A stretch of DNA of 64,000 nucleotides, from assembly GCA_017432565.1 (NCBI GenBank), contig JAFRIW010000050.1, positions 1 through 64,000 of the forward strand, given 5' to 3'. The stretch's first letter is position 1, and each line of letters begins with the position of its first letter. Both the position numbers and the translations under genes were made by a program. The stretch comes from Lachnospiraceae bacterium (GTDB lineage Bacteria > Bacillota > Clostridia > Lachnospirales > Lachnospiraceae). Under the pieces are notes generated by a model, which saw only the letters and a list, made by a program, of their open reading frames with translations, was not told the DNA's origin and searched no databases. This document shows positions 56,568-64,000 of the stretch, in pieces.

Positions 56568-58321
56568 TCAGATCCTTCCGGAAAATCAATCTGCTGCTGG
56601 ACCGCCGGCAGAAACTGACCATGGCCGGCCTCGTGCTGGTGATGCTGGTCGGCGCCATTCTGGAGGCCCTGGGCATCACCATGATCATCCCGGTCCTCGA
56701 AGCCATCATCGATCCGGATTTTGTCTCCAATAATCCGTTCCATATGGGCGAGCTGTACAAGGCGCTCGGCATGCAGTCGACGAAGCAGTTTGCCGTGACC
56801 ATGATGGTGGCCATGGTGGTGATTTTCGCCGTCAAAAATATATACCTGTATTTTGAACAGGTGCTGCTGCTCCGCTTCATCTACACCAACCAGTTCGCGA
56901 CGAGCAACCGGATGATGATCAATTTCATGAAGCGGCCCTACGAGTATTACCTGAATGCCAACACAGCCGTGATCCAGCGCAATATCACGTCGGATATCAA
57001 CAACGTGTACGCGCTGATTCTGAATCTTCTGCAGCTGACCAGCGAGATCATTGTCTTCACCATTCTGGTCTGCCTGCTGTTCACCTACGACGCGAAGATG
57101 ATCCTGACGATTGCCGCCCTCCTGATCGCGGTGCTGATGCTGATCAAGTTTTTCATCAAGCCCGTCATGCTGAAGGCAGGCCGGGAGAACCAGGATTTCT
57201 ACGCCGGACTCTTCAAGTGGATTTCCGAGTCGGTGGACGCGGTGAAGGAGATCAAGATCGCCGGCAAGGAAAACTATTTCATCAACGAGTACAGCAAGTG
57301 CGGAAACGGCTATGTGAATGCGGTTCAGAAATATACGCTCTACAGCTCGACGCCGCGCCTTCTGATCGAGTGGATCTGCGTGGCGGGGCTGGTGCTTTAC
57401 ATGGTCTTTGAGATCATGCGGGGCGGCACCAATCTGGCGGGCCTCGTTCCCCAGCTGGGCGTCTTCGGTCTGGCGGCGGCAAGACTTCTGCCCTCGGCCA
57501 ACCGCATCAACACCTATCTGACCAATATTTCCTACTTCCAGCCGTTCCTGGACAATGTCAGCGACAACCTGCAGGACGAGATCCACGACCGGGATATTTC
57601 GTACCGGCTCGAGGATTATCCGGCCAGTGAGCAGGTGGAAAAGCTGCCGGTGACGAAGGAGATCCGCCTGGAGCACATCACCTATCATTATCCGAATTCG
57701 GACCGGTATATTTTCCGGGACGCCGACGCGGTGTTCCCGGTCGGAAAATCCGTCGGTATCGTCGGCTCCTCGGGCGGAGGCAAAACCACGCTGATCGATA
57801 TCATGCTGGGGCTTCTGCGGCCGGAGAGCGGCGTGATCACCGCCGACGGCGTGGATGTGCGCACGCACTATCAGGGATGGCTGAAGAACATCGGCTATAT
57901 CCCGCAGTCCATTTATATGCTGGATACGACCATCCGCCGGAATGTGGCCTTCGGCGTGCCGGATGAAGAAATTGACGATGAGAAGGTCTGGCGCGCGCTG
58001 CGCGAGGCCCAGCTGGAGGAGCATGTGCGCTCCCTGCCGGAGGGGCTGGACACCGAGATCGGCCAGCACGGCATCCGTTTTTCCGGCGGACAGAGACAGC
58101 GGATCGGCATCGCCCGGGCGCTCTTCGAGGATCCGGAAGTACTGGTGCTGGACGAGGCGACCTCCGCGCTCGACAACGAGACGGAGAAGGCCATTATGGA
58201 TTCGGTCAATCTGCTCCACGGAAAAAAGACCCTGATCATCATTGCCCACAGGCTGCAGACAATCGAAAAATGTGATCTGATTTACCGCGTGCAGGACGGA
58301 AAGGCCGTCCGGGAGAGATGA
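56564..58321 (+). CDS. ABC exporter, fused permease and ATPase (PglK/MsbA-like)
   Basis: 585 residues. Six membrane helices occupy about residues 15-330. The ATPase has Walker A GSSGGGKTT (401-409), signature FSGGQRQRIGIARA and Walker B VLVLDEATSALD, then the IIAHRL H-loop. The transmembrane part with EALGITMIIPVLEAI at the start is like PglK-type lipid-linked oligosaccharide flippases. Given its place between a glycosyltransferase and an acyltransferase, it probably moves a lipid-linked glycan outward. It overlaps both neighbours by 4 bases. Confidence 0.92.
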   Translation: MIRSFRKINLLLDRRQKLTMAGLVLVMLVGAILEALGITMIIPVLEAIIDPDFVSNNPFHMGELYKALGMQSTKQFAVTMMVAMVVIFAVKNIYLYFEQVLLLRFIYTNQFATSNRMMINFMKRPYEYYLNANTAVIQRNITSDINNVYALILNLLQLTSEIIVFTILVCLLFTYDAKMILTIAALLIAVLMLIKFFIKPVMLKAGRENQDFYAGLFKWISESVDAVKEIKIAGKENYFINEYSKCGNGYVNAVQKYTLYSSTPRLLIEWICVAGLVLYMVFEIMRGGTNLAGLVPQLGVFGLAAARLLPSANRINTYLTNISYFQPFLDNVSDNLQDEIHDRDISYRLEDYPASEQVEKLPVTKEIRLEHITYHYPNSDRYIFRDADAVFPVGKSVGIVGSSGGGKTTLIDIMLGLLRPESGVITADGVDVRTHYQGWLKNIGYIPQSIYMLDTTIRRNVAFGVPDEEIDDEKVWRALREAQLEEHVRSLPEGLDTEIGQHGIRFSGGQRQRIGIARALFEDPEVLVLDEATSALDNETEKAIMDSVNLLHGKKTLIIIAHRLQTIEKCDLIYRVQDGKAVRER

Positions 58322-59535
58322 GAGAAGAGCATAGTCACAGACGCAATCCAAGCTTTGAACTGCTCAGGATGATCGCCATGTTCATGGTCGTCATGCTGCA
58401 CTATCTGTCGCGCACGGATTCCCTGGTGCGGGCCGGCGAGGCTCTCACGGGCGTCCGGATCGCGGGGAGCCTCATGGAGTCGCTCTGTATTGTGGCGGTG
58501 GACACGTATGTTCTCATCAGCGGCTATTTCCTGGTGGAATCCGGATTCAGGATCCGGCGCCTCGTGATGCTGCTTCTTCAGGTTCTGTTCTATTCTCTGC
58601 TGATTCCCGCGGGACTCGCGGCGCTGGGCATCCCCGTGCAGGGCACGGGCCTGAGCACGGCTGTTCCCTATTTCCTGCCCATCTCCACGGAACATTACTG
58701 GTTTGTGAGCTCCTATGTGCTCATGTATCTGTTTTCGCCGCTTCTGTCCGCGGCTGCACACAGGCTCTCCAAGCGACAGCTGCAGATCACCATTGCCCTT
58801 CTGATGATTTTCTACTGCGTGATTCCGAGCCTCTCGCCGTTCATCCTGTCCCTGGACCGGTACGGGTATGATGCAGGGTGGTTCTGCTGTCTGTTTCTTT
58901 CGGCGGCGTATCTGCGGCTCTACGGCCTCTCCGGCGTGACTGCGGAGCAGGCAAGACTGTGGGCATTGCAGCAGCAGGAAGAAGGCCTTCCGGAAGAGAA
59001 GCCGGCCTGGCGCGGCGCTTCTTTCAAAATCTGGTCGCTGCGCGGCCGCAACCGTCTGCTGCTGTATTTTCTGATGTCCGCACTGACCTTTGCGGCCACA
59101 CTGATCCTGAGCATCGCGGCCACGAAAATCCCCGCCCTGACGCATTTCTCCACGGTTCCGCTGCACTATAACGCCATTTTCTGTTTCCTGGGCGCTTTAG
59201 GGCTGTTCGGCGCCTTTGAGAAGCTGCTTCTGCGGGAGGATAAGGCCGCGGACCTGATCCGGCGGATCGCGCCGCTGACCTTCGGCGTGTATCTGATTCA
59301 CCATCACATTGATATCCGGGACCGCTGGATCCCGTGGACGCAGTGGATGCTGGGAGAGCGCTCGGCAAATCCTGTCGTCTTTCTTCTGCAGGCCGTCCTG
59401 ACGGTTCTGATTGTTTATATCATCTGTCTTCTGATCGAAGTGATCAGAAGCGCGATTTTCTCCTTCATCGGACGGTACGCGAAGGGAACGAAGGCGGACC
59501 GGCTGATCGACTGGATTGACGGGAAGTTTTCATGA
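58318..59535 (+). CDS. Acyltransferase family 3 membrane protein (OafA-like)
   Basis: 405 residues with about ten membrane helices. The opening NPSFELLRMIAMFMVVMLHYL is the diagnostic N-terminus of acyltransferase-3 proteins, which O-acetylate surface sugars. HYWFVSSYVLMYLFSPLL and FGVYLIHHH near the end also match. It is a fourth type of acyl-transfer membrane enzyme in this window, besides the MBOAT trio and the DUF1624 protein. It is coupled to the ABC gene and to the next gene by ATGA overlaps. Confidence 0.9.
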   Translation: MREEHSHRRNPSFELLRMIAMFMVVMLHYLSRTDSLVRAGEALTGVRIAGSLMESLCIVAVDTYVLISGYFLVESGFRIRRLVMLLLQVLFYSLLIPAGLAALGIPVQGTGLSTAVPYFLPISTEHYWFVSSYVLMYLFSPLLSAAAHRLSKRQLQITIALLMIFYCVIPSLSPFILSLDRYGYDAGWFCCLFLSAAYLRLYGLSGVTAEQARLWALQQQEEGLPEEKPAWRGASFKIWSLRGRNRLLLYFLMSALTFAATLILSIAATKIPALTHFSTVPLHYNAIFCFLGALGLFGAFEKLLLREDKAADLIRRIAPLTFGVYLIHHHIDIRDRWIPWTQWMLGERSANPVVFLLQAVLTVLIVYIICLLIEVIRSAIFSFIGRYAKGTKADRLIDWIDGKFS

Positions 59536-61328
59536 GAGAAAGCGCTGCTTCAAAATTCATAGGAGCCCTGAAGAAGCGGCAGCGCCCGCTGGAAAAATAT
59601 GTTTTTCCGGTTCTTCTTCTGCTGTGGCCGCTGGCGGCTGTCCGGGAGGGAATCTGTCTCTCGGATCCGGCCTACAGTCTCAGCAATTATGAATACCTGA
59701 CCCCGGACTATCCCTGGTATTTCGCGACCCTGACCGCAAACGGCCTGGGGAAGCTGCTGATGAAGATCAGCGGAGGGGGCCTTTTGTCCATGAATGTGCT
59801 GACCGGCCTGCTGGTCTCCCTGACAGCACTGCTGTGCTATTTCATTCTGCAGCGGCTGATCCCCGGCTGGATGGTATTTCTCGGCGAGATGACCGCCGTC
59901 AGCCTGTGCTGGTGCCCGACCGTGATTCTCTACAATTATCTCGGTTATTTCCTGCTGACACTCGGATGCCTGTTTCTGTTCCTGGGTGTCCTGGACACGA
60001 GGAAGGAGCTGTATTTTGCCCTGGCCGGTCTGTGTCTGGGCGCCAATGTGACAGTGCGGATTGCCAATGCCGTTCAGGCGGCGCTGATCCTGGCCGTGTG
60101 GTTCTATTTTGCGGTAAGACCCGGCAGCCAGAAGAAGCAGAATACGGCGGAGTGTCTGAAGGCGACAGGCCTGTGTATTCTGGGCTATGCCGTCGGCTTT
60201 CTGGTTCCGGTGCTGTGCAGTATGGTTTTCCACGGGCCGGCGTATTTTGCCGCGATTCCGGGCATCCTTTCCATGACGTCCGGCTCCGCCGGATACGGGA
60301 TGGGCGCCATGCTGCGGGATATTCTGAATGCGTATGTGTCCGCGGGAAAGTGGACGTTCATGATGCTGGGAGCGGCCTTTGCGGGCATGATTCTGTTCCT
60401 GCTGCCGGTGACAAGGCGGTTCAGGCTGCCGGCTCTGGTCCTGTATCTGATGGGCGCTGCGGTAATGATCCGCTTCTTCTACGGGAGAGGCATGTTCACG
60501 GTCAATTATCAGGATTACTGGTGTATGTTCAGCTGGGGCATGCAGTTTGTGATCCTGACCTGGCTCACGGCACTGCCGGGGCTTGCCGGGGCAGCAGGAA
60601 TCAGCGCGGAGGAGCGCTTCCTGTGTGCCCTGAGCCTTCTGCTGGTGGTGCTGCTGCCGCTGGGCTCGAATAATTACACCTTTCCGGTGCTCAACTGTCT
60701 CTTTGTGACAGCGCCGGTCACGCTGTGGATGCTCCGCCGCTTTGCGGCGGCCCTCACGCTCCGGGAGAAAGCCCGGACGGGACGGGCGGGCGCCTGTACG
60801 GCATTTTTCGCGATGGCGCTGGTGATTGTGCTGATGACGCTCCTGCAGGGCGGACTGTTCCACGTCTGTTTTGCCTTCCGCGACGGAACCGACGGGACAG
60901 CGCGCAGCGCACAGGTAACTGCCGGCGGAGAGCGGACAGCGGGGATGCACACAACGCCGGAAAACGCGGCGCGGCTCGAGACTCTGCTGGGCGTGCTGGC
61001 GGAGAATACGGATGAAAAGAGCACAGGTATTTTCTTCGGGAACCTGCCCGGCGTGCATTATTTTGCCCGGATCAGACCCGCTCTGGAAACGACCTGGCCG
61101 GATCTGGACAGTTATCCGACTGCGTGGATGGAAGAGAGACTGCAGGCCATCTCACAGGGAAGCGGGAGCCTGCCGGTGGTGGTTATGAGCACGCAGGAGA
61201 CCGGCTACGCGGAGGACGAAATGAAGCGTGAGCTGCTTTCGGATTTTATGACCGCGCATCACTATCAGACAATTTATGAGGGGCAGGATCTGGTGATCCG
61301 GTGTGCCCCGAAGTTCAATGAGGATTAA
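59532..61328 (+). CDS. Polytopic membrane protein, GT-C glycosyltransferase-like
   Basis: 598 residues with about 11 membrane helices and an extracellular C-terminal part of about 140 residues. An acidic first loop (CLSDPAYSLSNYEYLT) is placed like the catalytic loop of GT-C enzymes that use lipid-phosphate sugars. No family was firmly recognised. It lies in an operon with a glycan exporter, an acyltransferase and a sugar aminotransferase, so adding or modifying a sugar on the outer face of the membrane is a sensible guess. It starts by ATGA overlap with the acyltransferase. Confidence 0.65.
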   Translation: MRESAASKFIGALKKRQRPLEKYVFPVLLLLWPLAAVREGICLSDPAYSLSNYEYLTPDYPWYFATLTANGLGKLLMKISGGGLLSMNVLTGLLVSLTALLCYFILQRLIPGWMVFLGEMTAVSLCWCPTVILYNYLGYFLLTLGCLFLFLGVLDTRKELYFALAGLCLGANVTVRIANAVQAALILAVWFYFAVRPGSQKKQNTAECLKATGLCILGYAVGFLVPVLCSMVFHGPAYFAAIPGILSMTSGSAGYGMGAMLRDILNAYVSAGKWTFMMLGAAFAGMILFLLPVTRRFRLPALVLYLMGAAVMIRFFYGRGMFTVNYQDYWCMFSWGMQFVILTWLTALPGLAGAAGISAEERFLCALSLLLVVLLPLGSNNYTFPVLNCLFVTAPVTLWMLRRFAAALTLREKARTGRAGACTAFFAMALVIVLMTLLQGGLFHVCFAFRDGTDGTARSAQVTAGGERTAGMHTTPENAARLETLLGVLAENTDEKSTGIFFGNLPGVHYFARIRPALETTWPDLDSYPTAWMEERLQAISQGSGSLPVVVMSTQETGYAEDEMKRELLSDFMTAHHYQTIYEGQDLVIRCAPKFNED

Positions 61329-61341
61329 TAGAGGAGAGAGC

Positions 61342-62490
61342 ATGCAGACTTATCGAATTCCGTTCAACAAACCGCCCTATATCGGGACAGAGCTTTCTTA
61401 TCTGGAGCAGGCCTGTGCCGTCAACCGCAAAATCTGCGGAGACGGTCCGTTTACGAAGCAGTGCTCGGCGTGGCTCGAGGAGCACACCGGCACGGCGAAA
61501 AGCCTTCTGACCACCTCCTGCACGCATGCGCTGGAAATGGCGGCGTACCTCTCCGGGATTCAGCCCGGGGACGAGGTGATCATGCCTTCCTATACGTTTG
61601 TCTCCACGGCGGACGCCTTTGTGCTGCGCGGCGCTGTTCCCGTTTTCATCGACATCCGGCCGGACACCATGAATCTGGACGAAACCCTGATCGAGGACGC
61701 CGTGACGGAGAAGACGAAGGCGATCGCCGTCGTGCACTATGCCGGCGTTTCCTGCGAGATGGACACGATTATGGAGATCGCCCGGCGCAGGGGATTGATG
61801 GTCATCGAGGACACGGCGCAGGGCATTATGTCGACTTATCACGGGAAAGCCCTTGGAACCTTCGGCGAGTTCGGATGCCTGAGCTTCCATGAGACCAAAA
61901 ATTACAGTATGGGTGAGGGCGGCGCACTGCTGATCCGGGATCCGGAATATGTGGAGCAGGCGGAGATCCTCCGCGAAAAAGGAACGAACCGGAGCAAGTT
62001 TTTCCGGGGACAGATCGATAAGTATACCTGGGTGGATTTCGGCTCCTCCTATCTGCCGAGCGAGCTGAACGCCGCCTATCTGATGGCTCAGCTGGACCGG
62101 GCCGAAGAAATCAATGACGCGCGGCTCGCGCGCTGGAATCAGTACCGCGAGGGCCTGCAGGATCTGGCGGCGAAGGAACGGATCGTGCTGCCGGCGGTTC
62201 CGGAGGGATGTGTGCACAATGCCCACATGTTTTATATCAGGACAAAGGATCTTCCGGAGCGGACCGCGCTGATCGAGTATCTGAAGGAACGCGGAATTCT
62301 CGCGGTGTTCCACTATATTCCGCTGCACTCCGCCCCGGCGGGTGTGCGCTTCGGGCGTTTTCACGGGGAGGACCGCTATACGACGAAGGAGAGCGAGCGC
62401 CTTGTGCGCCTTCCGATGTTCTTTGATCTGACACCGGAAGAGGCGGACGACGTCCTCACGGCAGTTCACGATTTTTATCGGGAGAATTAA
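61342..62490 (+). CDS. dTDP-4-amino-4,6-dideoxygalactose transaminase (WecE/RffA-like)
   Basis: 382 residues from ATG 61342 (AGAGGAGAGAG upstream). A PLP-dependent aminotransferase of the DegT/DnrJ/EryC1 class. The PLP Lys is K186 in SFHETKNYSMGEGGAL, the exact WecE/RffA form, and the opening IPFNKPPYIGTELSYL also matches that subgroup. It should convert dTDP-4-keto-6-deoxyglucose to dTDP-4-amino-4,6-dideoxygalactose (dTDP-Fuc4N). The dTDP-glucose synthesis genes are not in this window. Its presence says the surface glycan built here carries a 4-amino-dideoxy sugar. Confidence 0.9.
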   Translation: MQTYRIPFNKPPYIGTELSYLEQACAVNRKICGDGPFTKQCSAWLEEHTGTAKSLLTTSCTHALEMAAYLSGIQPGDEVIMPSYTFVSTADAFVLRGAVPVFIDIRPDTMNLDETLIEDAVTEKTKAIAVVHYAGVSCEMDTIMEIARRRGLMVIEDTAQGIMSTYHGKALGTFGEFGCLSFHETKNYSMGEGGALLIRDPEYVEQAEILREKGTNRSKFFRGQIDKYTWVDFGSSYLPSELNAAYLMAQLDRAEEINDARLARWNQYREGLQDLAAKERIVLPAVPEGCVHNAHMFYIRTKDLPERTALIEYLKERGILAVFHYIPLHSAPAGVRFGRFHGEDRYTTKESERLVRLPMFFDLTPEEADDVLTAVHDFYREN

Positions 62491-62506
62491 AACACCGCAG
62501 CTGAAG

Positions 62507-64000
62507 ATGAGAGAAGACGCGAAGACAAAAAAAGAGACCGGCCGGGTGTCTGAACAGTTGAACAGCCCGGCGGGGACGCTCGGATCCTATGCCGCCGCCG
62601 CTGCGGTGACGGCTGTCTTTCTTGTGCTTCTTTTCCTGCGGTTTGACGCTTACTATGACCTGAATGACGATGTCCTGATGGAGGATCTCTTAAGCGGGGC
62701 CTACACCGGTGCGCCTGCCTTCCGGAACATTCAGAGCTATTATCCGCTGACACTTCTTCTGGGCGGACTGTACCGGATTACGCAGAACATTCCCTGGTAC
62801 GGGGCGTTTCTGATGCTGATGCAGAGTATCAGCCTGATGATCATTCTCGGGACTGTCTTCAAAAGCTCCTCCGGCCGATCCCTGATCACCGCGGTGTTTT
62901 CCGCGTTTCTGATCTGCGGGTTTATTTCGCAGCATTTTGTCTTTGTGCAGTATTCCGTCACGGTGGGACTTCTGTGCACCGCGGCCGCGGCGCTTCTGAC
63001 GGACCGTCAGATGCCCTTCGGGCGCCGCGCGGGCATCGCGTCCCTGCTGCTGCTGACCGCCTATCTGCTCCGGTCGGAGATGATGATCATGATGCTGCCC
63101 TTTGTCGGGATCGCGGCGCTGGAGCAGTGTATGAAAGCGCCCGGAAACTGTGCGGGAGACGGAAAACTGAAAGGGCCGGTGAGGCTCCTTGTGCTGACAG
63201 GACTCCTGGGACTGATTTTCGCTGCCGGATACGGCGGGAATATGCTTGGCTACAGTGCGCCGGAGTGGAAACAGTTTTATGCGTTCTTCGACGCGCGCAC
63301 ACAGCTGTATGATTTTGCCTATATTCCGGATTACGCGGGAAATGAAGCGTTCTATGATGACCTCGGCATGAGTCCGGAGGAGGTCCTGCTGCTGCAGAAC
63401 TACAATTTCGGGCTGAACGAGGAACTGACGGCCGATGATCTTGCGGCGGTGGCGGCATATGCCTCGCAGAGCACCCTGTCCGGCAAAGACCGGAATCAGC
63501 AGCTCCGGGAAGCCGCGTGGAATCTGCGGGAGACGATTCTGCGGCCGGACGAAGAAAACCGGGCCGGTGCCTATGCCGTGCTGCTGCTTTATCCCGCCGC
63601 GTTTCTGCTGCTGGTGCTCGGTTTCCTGAAGGGACAGAGGCGCAGAGATCTGCTGCTTTCGTTTGTGCTGCTCTTCGGATACAGGACGGCGCTGTGGATG
63701 TATCTGCTGTATGTGCACAGGGCGCCGGTGCGTCTGACACATCCGATGTATCTTGCGGAAATCGTCTTCCTGATCCTGATGCTGGGGAGACTTCTTCCCG
63801 CGCCCTCCGAGGAGGAGGGAGGAATCCGGCCGCTGCCGCTTTTCTGCGCGGCGATTCTGCTGACAGCCCTGATTGCCGGCGGCCGGCAGATCGACAGGAT
63901 CCGGACGGAGTATGACCGCCGCGAGGAAGTCAATATTCCGTACAGAAGCTATCTTACGTACTGCGCGGAGCATCCGGATGAACGGTTTTTCATCGATGTC
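62507..64000 (+). CDS. Partial polytopic membrane protein, GT-C-like (cut by window end)
   Basis: An open frame from ATG 62507 runs 498 codons to the last base with no stop, so the 3' end is outside the window. A short hydrophilic N-terminus is followed by a membrane helix (about 28-43) and an acidic loop YYDLNDDVLMEDLLSG, a GT-C-like arrangement seen in lipid-linked-sugar transferases. Many further membrane helices follow, and a long extracellular loop lies near residues 240-345. Start choice is uncertain because no good ribosome binding site is visible. It follows the aminotransferase by 16 bases and is probably the acceptor-side enzyme for the aminosugar glycan. Confidence 0.7.
   Translation, partial: MREDAKTKKETGRVSEQLNSPAGTLGSYAAAAAVTAVFLVLLFLRFDAYYDLNDDVLMEDLLSGAYTGAPAFRNIQSYYPLTLLLGGLYRITQNIPWYGAFLMLMQSISLMIILGTVFKSSSGRSLITAVFSAFLICGFISQHFVFVQYSVTVGLLCTAAAALLTDRQMPFGRRAGIASLLLLTAYLLRSEMMIMMLPFVGIAALEQCMKAPGNCAGDGKLKGPVRLLVLTGLLGLIFAAGYGGNMLGYSAPEWKQFYAFFDARTQLYDFAYIPDYAGNEAFYDDLGMSPEEVLLLQNYNFGLNEELTADDLAAVAAYASQSTLSGKDRNQQLREAAWNLRETILRPDEENRAGAYAVLLLYPAAFLLLVLGFLKGQRRRDLLLSFVLLFGYRTALWMYLLYVHRAPVRLTHPMYLAEIVFLILMLGRLLPAPSEEEGGIRPLPLFCAAILLTALIAGGRQIDRIRTEYDRREEVNIPYRSYLTYCAEHPDERFFIDV

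Noticed and set aside
56459..58351. Minus-strand open frame (630 codons) opposite the ABC exporter
   Set aside because: It is a shadow of a full ABC ATPase and permease; the His/Asp/Gln-rich translation is typical of antisense reading.

Overview
The window looks like the chromosome of a GC-rich member of the Clostridia, most likely Lachnospiraceae. Supporting signs are the SCIFF peptide with its radical SAM maturase, the sufCBDSU order with SufU and no SufA, a transketolase split into two genes, a small 4.5S-type SRP RNA, a tetrahydrofolate riboswitch before a folate ECF S component, and the murT/gatD pair. No phage, insertion sequence, CRISPR array, rRNA or tRNA gene was recognised.

Layout. 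0-12 kb is housekeeping: PTS enzyme I; a metallophosphatase with a decapeptide-repeat tail overlapping a membrane-tethered Mrr-type nuclease; a pentulose-phosphate operon (FGGY kinase, split transketolase, rpe); map, metG, a small exported protein and a DUF624 membrane protein. 12-16 kb holds a UgpC/MsmX-type sugar ATPase, a PucR/CdaR-like regulator, a cluster of perfect hairpins, the SRP RNA gene with a consensus promoter, a PflX-like radical SAM protein and tadA. 16.4-27 kb is one long + strand run: Rrf2 regulator, sufCBDSU, TetR regulator, membrane-anchored M3 peptidase and GH20 lipoprotein. 27-39.4 kb is mixed: a thioredoxin-reductase-like flavoprotein lacking the usual NADPH motifs, thioredoxin, OhrR-like MarR regulator, CDF exporter, thioesterase, GH127 enzyme, clostripain-like protease, cytidylate-kinase-like protein, HD hydrolase, a Nif11-like small protein, class B sortase, truA and folT under a THF riboswitch.

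39.7-64 kb is devoted to the cell envelope. It begins with an acyltransferase-type membrane protein, murT/gatD and a flippase that lacks a normal start codon. The most unusual part is 43.9-53.5 kb: three MBOAT O-acyltransferases, two exported SGNH/AlgX-type partners, an FkbH-like HAD-IIIC protein and a stand-alone acyl carrier protein, with a VOC-fold protein inserted on the other strand. This has the logic of a dlt operon (loader, carrier, membrane transferase, extracellular partner) with an FkbH protein in place of the DltA ligase. It predicts transfer of a glyceryl or related small acyl unit from ACP to a surface polymer. After SCIFF and its maturase comes a second envelope cluster: GT52-like transferase, ABC exporter, acyltransferase-3, two GT-C-like membrane proteins (the last cut by the window end) and a WecE-type sugar aminotransferase.

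Several + strand promoters use an extended -10 (TGn before the hexamer). Three genes have such a -10 only 8-10 bases before ATG and no visible ribosome binding site, so they may be leaderless. All functions are inferred from reading the sequence; no database search was run.
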